Source: Ruminococcus sp.
GTDB lineage: Bacteria; Bacillota; Clostridia; Oscillospirales; Ruminococcaceae
Reading direction: 5' to 3'
Length of the DNA stretch: 64,000 bases
Assembly (NCBI GenBank): GCA_017558505.1
Contig: JAFYUM010000011.1
Location: 77,439-141,438, forward strand
This document shows, piece by piece, positions 54,580 through 63,599 of the stretch. Below the pieces are notes generated by a model. It searched no databases. It worked only from the letters and a program-made list of their open reading frames with translations, and had not been told where the DNA came from. The first letter of the stretch is position 1. Every line of letters begins with the position of its first letter. Position numbers and translations under genes: made by a program.

Positions 54580-57555
54580 ATGAAAAAAGAAAAGAATAGA
54601 AAACTAAAAGGCTCGGTTCTTCTGACAGTTGTATTTGTAATGTCGATACTTATACTGTTCTTATTTGGTACCATGACTCTTGCCATGGCTGCAAACAATA
54701 GAGCTCATGTTAACTATTCAAGTGCACAGACAGGAATTACAGCTCGTGCTGTTGCTGAAAGTGCTATCATAGCGATTGAAAACAGTAGCGAATCTGGAAA
54801 GAATTATGCAAAAGCTGTCGGCGGTCTGACAAATGGATCAATGAATGTTCCGGTGCAGCTTGTCGGTGAAGGTGTTAACACACTTGGTGATGTAAGCGAT
54901 GTTACTATCAGTCACGCTGGTTCGATTCAGTATTTTGATCCAATAACAAAAAAATGGGAAACAAGAGATCTTCTCAAGTTTACATCAATTGTCGAAATGA
55001 GCGGTGTACGTAGTTCTGCTTCTGTTTATGTTGTTAAATACTTGAAAACTGATAAAGTTGCTGAATCAGGCGGCGGTGCTGGATTCGTTTCAACTGCTGA
55101 TGCAGTGTTCAAGACACAGCAGAGTCTTTTTGGCGGAGCTTATGTTAATCTTCCTACTCACGAACAAGCGGATGCATATGAAGACAATTACATATCAGAT
55201 TCTTATGAGGCGAGAGTAAATTCAAGAACCTTCCGTGGTGTAAACGATAAAGTAGAACCTATTGAGTTATACAATAGCAGTGCTTATATAGAGGCTGAAG
55301 TTTTTGTAAACAATGATGTTAACATTGAGAACTGGTCCGGATTTATTTTCCCCGGTGCTGGCAAGGGAATAACAATCCTTGGTGATTTACATTTCAACAA
55401 TGTCAATGCTACTGATCATCTTAATTATGTTTTAAGTTCAGATCTGCCAAGTGATCTTCCATTTAATCAGATTCCGTTTATTTATGTAGACGGAAATATT
55501 ACTGGTGGAGACGGTGCTGTTAAACTTGGAAATGCTAAACAGACATTCCCTATGAATACATTTTGTGGTTCTATAAAAGCGGGCGGTAATCCGAACGGTG
55601 CAGCAAAAAGTGTTATTTCAACGAATCTCTACTGTATGGATTCTGATGGCAAAAATCAGATTTTAGGTGTAAAACAGCCTTTGTTAGTAACATGGGTAAC
55701 TACTTTGACAAATGGTTCAACTGCTGGCACAAGATCAACGGAAGTCAAGGGTGAAATATGCTCTAAAGGTGATCTTGAACTTGATAACGTTACTATTTAT
55801 GGAGATGTACGTGTTGAAGGGAAACTTAAGATAGGCCATAATGTTATAGTAAACGGTAATGTTGTATGCAATAACATTGAAAATGTTAAAGGTCTTACAT
55901 GTTACAAAAATATATACAATGATAATCTCGCAACAGGGGCAAGTGGCGAGGAGTATACATTCAATAATAAGGTAGGATTTTATTACGAATATACACCTGT
56001 AATGAATCAAGAGGGAAAGTATATAGGTATTAATGGAGATAAACTTAATGATAGTGTCTTTGATGACGGAGTTCCTAATTCGAAGTATGAAGATAATATT
56101 CCTAAAATGTATTATAAGCTTAAAAACGATCTTGACTTCGAGCACAGAGAAATTAAAGATAATGTTACAGGAAATGGTGAATTCAAAGATTACTATTATG
56201 AAGGCACAAGTGCTCTTGAAGAAGCTTTTGCAGAGCAGAGTGATGTAGAAGATGCATTAAGTGAGCTTGACCTACCATCTGATATAATCAAATACGGTTA
56301 TTACAAGAAAACTGATATTACTGATTTTAAGGAAGCAGAAATGCTTCCGGAAGAATCTGAAGATTCAGAAACCGGAGTGGTAGTTAAAGAAGGTTGTGAC
56401 TATATTGAGATTGATGGTACAACCTATGAGTTCAAGTATACAACAAGCGAGGCAAAGGCTAATGGAAAGACATTTACAAAATATATCAATACTTCAGATT
56501 CAAAAGTATTTAATACAAATTACAAGAAAGTAGAAGAATATTTTGATCTAACCCGTGAAAAGATAAAATCCATATATCCTGTTTATGCTGAAAGAAGTAC
56601 ACTCTACGGAAAAAACAGTTTTGTTGATGATGTAGAATCTACAAAAATTGTGAAAACTGTAAATGAAGTATTTGAAATTGCCGATCCATATGAATTAACT
56701 AAACTTCCTAATGAATTAAGTGATATATATGAAGGACTTGGTGATGATGACAAAATTGGGTCTAAAAATGCTGCAATTTCAAAGTTTGGTGATGGAAAAG
56801 TTTATGAAACTACCAATAGCGATAATCCTAATTATACAATTGTTGTAGGAAAAGAGAAACAGCTTAGAAAATATAGTCAGGCAGAAGCAAAAAGTGACAA
56901 TCCCAATGCAGCTTATTATATTTCTGGTAGCTGTATATTGACTGCTCAGACTATATCAAATGATGTGATTATAAATCCGGGAAATAGCAATATTCTTGTA
57001 GTTATAAGCGGAGAGGTTAGTATTGAATCAGGAAAGCATATATTAATTGATGATTCAAACGGTGGTACAGTATATTTCTATATTGATAATGATTCAAAAT
57101 TATGGTTTAAAGGAAATACTATGTGCACAAAGACTTACTTTGATGCATTTGCTACAAAAAGTAAGTTCAGTTTTGGTTCGGGTAATCTTGGAGATGATTA
57201 CCAGCAAATAGAAAAGCTTGCCAAGCCATTCCCGAATGTATATGTATATGGTGGAACAGCAAGTTCATTGATTATTGAAAATATGGATATTATGACAATG
57301 AATGTAATTTCCCCGCATATAACATCAAATATTTCTGGCGGAACCGGAACGATGATTGACAGCCTGATTTATAACGGCTATGAAACACGCAACCTATCTT
57401 CAAATTACATTATCGGATGTTATAACATTAATAATGTAGAATCGAAAAACCAGATGAATGTCGTTTATGTTCCAAAGGATAAAAATAGCGGTCCCACCGC
57501 TGTAAGTGAGGATGATAGGTTCTGGTATAGAACACTTTATTACAATGAATTCTAA
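54580..57555 (+). CDS. Very large PilX-like pilus-associated protein
   Basis: The 991-residue protein starts with KLKGSVLLTVVFVMSILILF, a PilX N-terminal type transmembrane segment (about 8-33), then TMTLAMAANNRAHVNYSSAQ. The rest is extracellular and beta-rich with many Gly/Asn turns (for example GNVVCNNIENVKGL near 430), suggesting a repetitive solenoid. PilX proteins prime pili and are normally 150-250 residues, so this is unusually long. It lacks the +5 glutamate cleavage motif of the neighbouring pilins. The weak ribosome site (AAAGGCGG) suggests low synthesis, fitting a tip or scaffold role. Confidence 0.75.
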   Translation: MKKEKNRKLKGSVLLTVVFVMSILILFLFGTMTLAMAANNRAHVNYSSAQTGITARAVAESAIIAIENSSESGKNYAKAVGGLTNGSMNVPVQLVGEGVNTLGDVSDVTISHAGSIQYFDPITKKWETRDLLKFTSIVEMSGVRSSASVYVVKYLKTDKVAESGGGAGFVSTADAVFKTQQSLFGGAYVNLPTHEQADAYEDNYISDSYEARVNSRTFRGVNDKVEPIELYNSSAYIEAEVFVNNDVNIENWSGFIFPGAGKGITILGDLHFNNVNATDHLNYVLSSDLPSDLPFNQIPFIYVDGNITGGDGAVKLGNAKQTFPMNTFCGSIKAGGNPNGAAKSVISTNLYCMDSDGKNQILGVKQPLLVTWVTTLTNGSTAGTRSTEVKGEICSKGDLELDNVTIYGDVRVEGKLKIGHNVIVNGNVVCNNIENVKGLTCYKNIYNDNLATGASGEEYTFNNKVGFYYEYTPVMNQEGKYIGINGDKLNDSVFDDGVPNSKYEDNIPKMYYKLKNDLDFEHREIKDNVTGNGEFKDYYYEGTSALEEAFAEQSDVEDALSELDLPSDIIKYGYYKKTDITDFKEAEMLPEESEDSETGVVVKEGCDYIEIDGTTYEFKYTTSEAKANGKTFTKYINTSDSKVFNTNYKKVEEYFDLTREKIKSIYPVYAERSTLYGKNSFVDDVESTKIVKTVNEVFEIADPYELTKLPNELSDIYEGLGDDDKIGSKNAAISKFGDGKVYETTNSDNPNYTIVVGKEKQLRKYSQAEAKSDNPNAAYYISGSCILTAQTISNDVIINPGNSNILVVISGEVSIESGKHILIDDSNGGTVYFYIDNDSKLWFKGNTMCTKTYFDAFATKSKFSFGSGNLGDDYQQIEKLAKPFPNVYVYGGTASSLIIENMDIMTMNVISPHITSNISGGTGTMIDSLIYNGYETRNLSSNYIIGCYNINNVESKNQMNVVYVPKDKNSGPTAVSEDDRFWYRTLYYNEF

Positions 57556-57566
57556 GGAGGGCAATT

Positions 57567-57989
57567 ATGAAGAAATTCAAATCTAAGAGAAAAATTCTCA
57601 AGGGTATGACCCTCGTAGAAATTATTATTGCTATAGCAATAATTGCTGTAATGTCATTAGTTCTTGTATCTGCTTCATCTATAATCCAGGCTTATCTTCG
57701 CTCGTCAGATGATGTAAATAACAGAGTTGCTGTTCAGGCACCTATTGCTCAGGCGGGTAATGTAAATGCTGCAAAAATTGGAGCCGATGATATAAAAATC
57801 TATCTGGCACCAGAAAATATAGATGGTACAATAGCGCTTGGAGCTGATATTTACGCTGTATATAGTTCAGATGAAATGGATGACCATGCTCATGAAGCGG
57901 GCGGCGGTCTTAATATGAAGTTTATTGCAAATATTGAAACCACAACAGAAGCTCCGACACAGGCATCAAATACCCCGGGCAACAATTAA
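57567..57989 (+). CDS. Minor prepilin (1)
   Basis: The 140-residue protein has the class III signal KGMTLVEI: cleavage after G13 and glutamate at +5 (E18), followed by a hydrophobic helix IIIAIAIIAVMSLVLVS. The Thr/Ala/Pro-rich end is flexible. PilD should process it. GGAGGG precedes the ATG. Confidence 0.92.
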   Translation: MKKFKSKRKILKGMTLVEIIIAIAIIAVMSLVLVSASSIIQAYLRSSDDVNNRVAVQAPIAQAGNVNAAKIGADDIKIYLAPENIDGTIALGADIYAVYSSDEMDDHAHEAGGGLNMKFIANIETTTEAPTQASNTPGNN

Positions 57990-58005
57990 TATAGGAGGGA
58001 TGATA

Positions 58006-59199
58006 ATGCACATGAAAAAAAATCTTAAGGGCTTTACCTTAATTGAGTTGATTATTGTTCTTGCTATATTTGGTTTGATTCTTACAGTAGTTATGTCTTT
58101 TATTGACCCTGTTGGTAAGATAATGAAAAAAACGTCAACACGTGAACGTACTGCTGCTTATACTGATAATATATCTGAATATATTGACAATTCATTGCAC
58201 TATGCAAAGTATATGCGAATATATGAAGGCGGTTTTTGTCAGTATAATACTGATCCCGATTCAGATGCTAAATTTGAACCCATTGACGAAGAGACAGCAG
58301 TTAAAAATCTGATTGACGGAGTGCTGAATGATGCTGTTGATAAAAATGGTAATAGACTTAAAGGTAATGTAAGAGTAATGAAGTTTATTAATACAGGTGA
58401 CGGAAGTCTTGAACCAGGACATATATATGAAACCTGTTACGACTTTTCGGCTGGTGCTAAACCAATGAAGCTTAAGGTGGATGAGGCTGGATTCCCTGTA
58501 AGAGATGAGAATAGTCAGCTTGTATATGAGCCTTATCGTGAATTTACACAAAGTGATGAACCTGTTATTAATGCGATTGCTAATTATATCAACAGAGATG
58601 TAATAAATGATGAACATTATGAGGAATATTCGTATTACTTCAAATCAGGATTTTATACATTGGATCCTCTGAGTGATACAGAGAATTATTCGGATCCAAC
58701 TGATTCTTCCAGATCATTTGCGTCAACACCAAAGGGATATTACAGTAAACTTGTACCAATAAGAGACATATCTGGAGATTTATCAACTGTTCTTAATATC
58801 AATGTAGTGTCATATCTCAGAGATGGGAATAACAAAATTGAAAATATTGTTTATAAAATTGATGAGACTGCAAGTGAAGAGGTTACTCTTTTCAGATCAC
58901 CAGCTCACCTTAACTCTGCGAGTATGTCACTTATAAATGTTGCTGCTACAAGAGATAATCAGTTTGCTGTTTATATTGCTCCTAAAAGAGATAATAATGG
59001 TGAAATAATAGCGAATCAGTTTGTTCAGGTGACAAAAGACAAGACAAATAAACCTCTTGCTAGATTTGACCTGAATACAGACGATAAGTATACAGGTACG
59101 GTAACTGATAATATTTATGTAGTTTACATTATGCCGAATGAATTGTCTGATGTAGAGATAAATTATAAGTCTAATTCAAATGCACCAGAAGTTCCTTAA
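58006..59199 (+). CDS. Minor prepilin (2), large
   Basis: The 397-residue protein has the signal KGFTLIEL with cleavage after G9 and glutamate E14, then helix LIIVLAIFGLILTVVMSF. Its ~350-residue extracellular part is larger than usual for a minor pilin; a PilW/PilJ-like role is possible. GGAGGG at 57994-57999 selects ATG 58006. The ATG at 58000 is too close. Confidence 0.9.
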   Translation: MHMKKNLKGFTLIELIIVLAIFGLILTVVMSFIDPVGKIMKKTSTRERTAAYTDNISEYIDNSLHYAKYMRIYEGGFCQYNTDPDSDAKFEPIDEETAVKNLIDGVLNDAVDKNGNRLKGNVRVMKFINTGDGSLEPGHIYETCYDFSAGAKPMKLKVDEAGFPVRDENSQLVYEPYREFTQSDEPVINAIANYINRDVINDEHYEEYSYYFKSGFYTLDPLSDTENYSDPTDSSRSFASTPKGYYSKLVPIRDISGDLSTVLNINVVSYLRDGNNKIENIVYKIDETASEEVTLFRSPAHLNSASMSLINVAATRDNQFAVYIAPKRDNNGEIIANQFVQVTKDKTNKPLARFDLNTDDKYTGTVTDNIYVVYIMPNELSDVEINYKSNSNAPEVP

Positions 59200-59212
59200 T
59201 TTAAACAAAAAA

Positions 59213-59253
59213 ACAGGCAGCAGTCAAATGCTGCTGCCTGTAAATATTTTTTT
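59213..59253 (+). terminator. Terminator of the pilC operon
   Basis: ACAGGCAGCAG and CTGCTGCCTGT arms around TCAAATG, followed by AAATATTTTTTT. Confidence 0.9.
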
Positions 59254-59257
59254 GCGC

Positions 59258-60097
59258 TTACTGTGGCTGGGCGGTAAGAAGTGTAATGTACCAGCCGGCA
59301 ATATCATTGCCCCAGAGCATTGCGGCGGCTATGCCAATCGAGAGATAGGGACCAAAGGCAAATTTAGAATCCTTTGTAACTGCCTTGATGATAATTCCGC
59401 CAACTGCAGCGGCAATAACACCAATGAATGCTGAAACGATAACAGCCTGTGTTCCGAGCAGAGCACCTGCGGCAAACATCAATGCCGTGTCGCCTTGTTC
59501 AATAGCACGGAAGTCTTCACCGTATTTCTTACGAATAATAGGACGGCTTACCTCTCCTATTATAAAGAAAGGAACGCTGATAACAAATGCACCGATAATT
59601 CTGTGAACAAGCTTTACATCATCGGTAAAAATTGCAGCGGGTACGGCAAGAAGAAGAATGAGACCAACAATAACAAGGTCAATTTCCTGAGTGTCCCAAT
59701 CCATAAAAGCAATAACAACAAGAAGGGACATCAGAACGCAGGTTATTATGGCTTTAGCATTTATATCGAGAACCCAGAATGTCAGCACATAAAGCAGACC
59801 ATTCAGGGCTTCTACCACAGGATAACGTGCGGATATTTTTTCGCCGCAGTTGTGACATTTTCCTTTAAGGAAAAGCCAACTGAATACAGGAATAAGATCA
59901 ATAGGTCTTATTTTTGTTCCGCAGGTCATGCAGTGGGATGAGCTTTTGATGAGAGATTCGTTTCTCGGAAGCCGTATGATTACGACATTCAGAAAGCTAC
60001 CGATACAGATGCCAAAGAGAAAGATAATGGTTAAAAACACAAGTATGAATGGCAGCTCCGCAAAAGGATCGTGGAGCATATTTGCAAAATCAGACAT
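59258..60097 (-). CDS. pilD: Prepilin peptidase PilD
   Basis: The 280-residue polytopic aspartyl protease cleaves and N-methylates prepilins. The zinc-binding cysteines are CMTCG and CHNCG; the catalytic aspartates are D in FMDWDTQEID and the later IEQGDTALMFAAGALLG, a variant of GxGD. AGGAGG precedes ATG 60097. It is divergent from pilB. Confidence 0.95.
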   Translation of the reverse strand: MSDFANMLHDPFAELPFILVFLTIIFLFGICIGSFLNVVIIRLPRNESLIKSSSHCMTCGTKIRPIDLIPVFSWLFLKGKCHNCGEKISARYPVVEALNGLLYVLTFWVLDINAKAIITCVLMSLLVVIAFMDWDTQEIDLVIVGLILLLAVPAAIFTDDVKLVHRIIGAFVISVPFFIIGEVSRPIIRKKYGEDFRAIEQGDTALMFAAGALLGTQAVIVSAFIGVIAAAVGGIIIKAVTKDSKFAFGPYLSIGIAAAMLWGNDIAGWYITLLTAQPQ

Positions 60098-60123
60098 TGT
60101 TTTTGACCTCCTTACATAATTAT

Positions 60124-60152
60124 TTAACACAATAATTATATCACATTATAAT
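60124..60152 (+). promoter_or_regulatory. pilB promoter
   Basis: TTAACA (60124-60129), 17-bp spacer, TATAAT (60147-60152). It overlaps the reverse-strand pilD promoter. Confidence 0.65.
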
Positions 60153-60163
60153 TTATTTTTCAA
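60135..60163 (-). promoter_or_regulatory. pilD promoter
   Basis: Reverse strand TTGAAA (60163-60158), 17-bp spacer, TATAAT (60140-60135). Confidence 0.7.
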
Positions 60164-60225
60164 GTATAATTTAAGATTGTTCCGGAAAAAAGGGGCAACT
60201 TTAAAAAATTAGCGGAGGTTTGAAT

Positions 60226-61905
60226 ATGAGAAACGAGAGAATCGGCGACTACTTGGTTAGTCAGGGCCTGCTTAACGAAGAACAGCTTCAGAAGGTTCTT
60301 CAGGCTCAGAAAGAGTCAAATGGTGCTAAAAAATTCGGCGATGTTGTTGTAGAGCTTGGATTTATGACAGAAGTCAACTTCACAAAAGCTCTTGCAGGAA
60401 AGCTGAGAGTACAGTATGTTGATCTTGATAATATCGACATCAACACAGATGCTGTACAGAAGGTGCCCGAGCAGCTGGCAAGAAAGCACACAGTAATCGC
60501 TATCAACATTCAGGGTAAGCGTCTTACAGTTGCTACAAATGACCCTGTAAACTTTATCGTACTTGAAGATATCAAGGTATCAACAGGTATGGATACTGTT
60601 CCTGTGCTTGCAACTACATCAGCAATCAACAAGGCTATCGGTAAGTGCTATTCAATGCAGAACGTTGATAACGTTCTTGAAGGCGTTAACGCTATGGCTA
60701 ACGATCTTGGCGGCTCTCTTGAAGATCAGGAGGCACAGGATCGAGTTGAGTCTGCACCTATCGTTAAACTCGCTACAACAATCGTTGAAAACTCTTTCAG
60801 AGCAGATGCTACCGATATTCATATCGAACCTTTTGATAAGTATACAAGAATCCGTATTCGTGTAAACGGTGACCTTGTAGAGCTGATGAACATTTCATCT
60901 GCTGTACACAGTGCACTTACAACACGTTTCAAGCTCATCAGCGGAATGAATATCGCTGAAAAGAGAATTCCTCAGGACGGCCGTTTCACACAGGTTGTTG
61001 ACGGTTGCACCCTTGACGTCCGTGTATCCTCACTTCCTATGGTTCACGGTGAAAAAATCGTTATCCGAATTCTTTCAACAGGACAGATTGCTCTCCGTAA
61101 GATTACTGATCTGGGTATGTCTGATTACAACTATCAGCTCTTTGAGTCAATGCTTCGTGTTCCTCACGGCGTTATCCTTGTAACAGGACCTACCGGTTCA
61201 GGTAAAACAACAACTCTTTATGCGGCTCTCGGTGAGATTGCTCGTCCTAACGTAAACGTTGTTACTGTTGAGGACCCTGTCGAAAAAGCTATTGACGGAA
61301 TTAACCAGTGTCAGGTTAACCAGAAGGCAGGTATGACATTCGCAGCTGCACTTCGTTCAATCCTCCGTCAGGACCCTGATATCGTTATGATCGGTGAGAT
61401 GCGTGATACGGAAACAGCGGATATCGGTATCCGTGCCGCTATCACAGGTCACCTTGTGCTTTCAACACTTCATACAAATGACGCTGCTTCCACAGTTGTA
61501 CGTCTTGTGGATATGGGTGTTGCTTCATACATGGTTGCTACTTCACTTATCGGTGTAATTGCGCAGCGACTTGTTAAGGTGCTTTGTCCCGATTGTAAGC
61601 GTCCGAGAATGTCAACAGAAGAAGAAAACGAACTTATGAAGATTCCTTCTTCTATTCAGATTTACGAGCCTGTTGGCTGTCCCGCTTGTAACAATACAGG
61701 ATACAAGGGCAGAACAGCTATTCACGAAATTATTCACTGTACAGCAAAGGTTTCTGCCATTATCGCTGCGGGCGGCGGTAAGGAAGAAATTGAGCAGGCT
61801 GCAAAGGCTAACGGTACAAAGCTCCTTCGTGATAATGCTGCTGAGCTTGTACAGGCAGGTCAGACTTCAATTGACGAGCTTGTAAGAAGCACATTCTCCG
61901 TATAA
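60226..61905 (+). CDS. pilB: Type IV pilus extension ATPase PilB
   Basis: The 559-residue motor has an N-terminal MshEN domain (about 1-150; such domains bind cyclic di-GMP in some systems, motif RIGDYLVSQGLLNEEQLQKV near the start), Walker A GPTGSGKTTTLY near 321, Walker B and the AIRAS-like region, and four zinc cysteines C454, C457, C485 and C488. It powers pilus extension from the cytoplasm. GGAGG selects ATG 60226 over TTG 60220. Confidence 0.96.
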   Translation: MRNERIGDYLVSQGLLNEEQLQKVLQAQKESNGAKKFGDVVVELGFMTEVNFTKALAGKLRVQYVDLDNIDINTDAVQKVPEQLARKHTVIAINIQGKRLTVATNDPVNFIVLEDIKVSTGMDTVPVLATTSAINKAIGKCYSMQNVDNVLEGVNAMANDLGGSLEDQEAQDRVESAPIVKLATTIVENSFRADATDIHIEPFDKYTRIRIRVNGDLVELMNISSAVHSALTTRFKLISGMNIAEKRIPQDGRFTQVVDGCTLDVRVSSLPMVHGEKIVIRILSTGQIALRKITDLGMSDYNYQLFESMLRVPHGVILVTGPTGSGKTTTLYAALGEIARPNVNVVTVEDPVEKAIDGINQCQVNQKAGMTFAAALRSILRQDPDIVMIGEMRDTETADIGIRAAITGHLVLSTLHTNDAASTVVRLVDMGVASYMVATSLIGVIAQRLVKVLCPDCKRPRMSTEEENELMKIPSSIQIYEPVGCPACNNTGYKGRTAIHEIIHCTAKVSAIIAAGGGKEEIEQAAKANGTKLLRDNAAELVQAGQTSIDELVRSTFSV

Positions 61906-61936
61906 TTCGGGTTATTAATTAGGAGGAAAAATAAAA

Positions 61937-63037
61937 ATGGGTATAATTAACATTCATAGAATTCTTGATGAGGTTCGTCTTTTGGGCTGTTCGGACCTTC
62001 ACTTCACAAATGCTATTGCTCCTGTTGTACGTCTTAACGGTACATTGAGAACAATGCGTTCACAGTATCCTGAAATGGATGAGGAAGAAATACTCGATAT
62101 CATCAACCAGATGACTAACGAGCAGCAGCAGACACAGATTAACAATCACATTGATACCGACTTTTCATTCCAGACAAAAAGCGGTTATCGTCACCGTGTA
62201 AACGTATATTTCCAGAAGGGCAAGCCCGGTATTGCTATCCGTCTTCTCCGTAACGATATTCCTACACTGGAGGATCTCGGACTTCCGCCGATTCTTGCTG
62301 ACTTCTCAATGCGTCCCCGTGGACTTGTACTTGTAACAGGTCCTACAGGTTCCGGTAAGTCAACAACTCTTGCAGGTATGATTGACTTCGTAAACCTCAA
62401 CAGATCCGCACACATCATTACAGTTGAGGATCCTATCGAGTATGTTCATGAGCACAAGAGATGTATGGTAAACCAGCGTGAAATCGGCGACGACGTACCC
62501 TCATTCTCACTTGCTTTAAGAGCCGCTCTCCGTGAAGATCCCGACGTTATCCTCGTAGGAGAAATGCGTGACTTCGAAACAATTCAGGCTGCTGTTACTG
62601 CGGCTGAAACAGGTCACCTTGTAATGTCCACACTTCATACAACATCTGCAGCTGATACAATCAACCGTATCATCGACGTTTACCCTGAGCATCAGCAGCA
62701 GCAGATCCGTACACAGCTTGCTAACAACCTTGTTGCAGTTATTTCTCAGACTCTTATTCCGAGAAAGGACGGTACAGGACGTATCGCTGTAATGGAAATC
62801 CTTAACGTAACAGATGCTATCGCAGCTATGATTCGTGATAACAAGATTCACCTTATCCAGTCTGCAATCCAGACAGGTAAGCAGCAGGGCATGATGTCCC
62901 TTGACCAGGAACTTGCACGTCTTACAGCTAAGGGAATCATCGGCGAAGTTGACGCTCTTGATAAGTGCCAGGATAAGCAGGAATTCTACCGTTTCCTTAC
63001 ACAGATGGGCGGCGTACCCACAGGTGGTATGGGCTAA
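61937..63037 (+). CDS. pilT: Type IV pilus retraction ATPase PilT
   Basis: The 366-residue ATPase has Walker A GPTGSGKSTT near residue 135, the conserved LREDPDVILVGEMRD, and HTTSAADTINRIID. It powers pilus retraction and twitching. A pilT next to pilB suggests the pili are retractable. AGGAGG precedes the ATG. Confidence 0.96.
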   Translation: MGIINIHRILDEVRLLGCSDLHFTNAIAPVVRLNGTLRTMRSQYPEMDEEEILDIINQMTNEQQQTQINNHIDTDFSFQTKSGYRHRVNVYFQKGKPGIAIRLLRNDIPTLEDLGLPPILADFSMRPRGLVLVTGPTGSGKSTTLAGMIDFVNLNRSAHIITVEDPIEYVHEHKRCMVNQREIGDDVPSFSLALRAALREDPDVILVGEMRDFETIQAAVTAAETGHLVMSTLHTTSAADTINRIIDVYPEHQQQQIRTQLANNLVAVISQTLIPRKDGTGRIAVMEILNVTDAIAAMIRDNKIHLIQSAIQTGKQQGMMSLDQELARLTAKGIIGEVDALDKCQDKQEFYRFLTQMGGVPTGGMG

Positions 63038-63044
63038 AATATTC

Positions 63045-63079
63045 ACAGGCGGCATAAATTGCCGCCTGTTTTTTCTTTT
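63045..63079 (+). terminator. Terminator after pilT
   Basis: ACAGGCGGCA-TAAAT-TGCCGCCTGT followed by TTTTTTCTTTT. Confidence 0.9.
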
Positions 63080-63456
63080 ATCAAAGGAGTTTGTGGAAGT
63101 CCTCAACTAAAAAAACATATTTGTAAATCACTTACCAAACAGCAGAAATTGACGGAAATTAAATTTAACTAATATTTGTGGAGCACATAATTATAATAAA
63201 AAAGTGTTTTCCGCTTGCTTTATAAAATCTGAAAAAACAAGGGAGAAATGTTAAAAATATACATATATACAAATAGTAAAGACAAAACACTATTTTACAT
63301 AGGGAAAAATAAGCGAATTTGTACGGACAGTTTAAAAGAATGGTAAAAGTTAAATGTTTGAAAAAGTTCACAGAATATTGTGCACATTGACGAAAACGGG
63401 GTAAAATAAATGCCGATTTACCGTTTTGATGTAAAAAATGAATTTTTTTTGAAAAA
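63080..63456. other. AT-rich region between pilT and the pilin gene
   Basis: No convincing ORF. It holds a hairpin CGGGGTAAA...TTTACCG near 63398-63425 and the palindrome GAATTTTTTT/AAAAAATTC near 63440-63460. Confidence 0.5.
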
Positions 63457-63487
63457 ATTCACAAGAAACTATTGACAATTTGTGAAT
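63457..63487. promoter_or_regulatory. Inverted repeat over the pilin -35 box, candidate operator
   Basis: ATTCACAA and TTGTGAAT are perfect 8-base arms with a 15-base spacer that contains the -35 element TTGACA (63472-63477). Confidence 0.5.
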
Positions 63488-63500
63488 GAAGTGGTATACT
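63472..63500 (+). promoter_or_regulatory. Pilin gene promoter
   Basis: TTGACA (63472-63477), 17-bp spacer, TATACT (63495-63500). The ~95-base leader has a GGGGATAAG/CTTACCCC hairpin and a GTGC-GAAA-GCAC tetraloop hairpin; both can stabilise a highly expressed mRNA. Confidence 0.8.
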
Positions 63501-63599
63501 ATAATCACAGGAAGGGGATAAGAGAAAGAAAGACTTACCCCAAGGAAAACAGTGCGAAAGCACAAAAACTATATTTATATTTTAAGGAGGTTTTCTATC

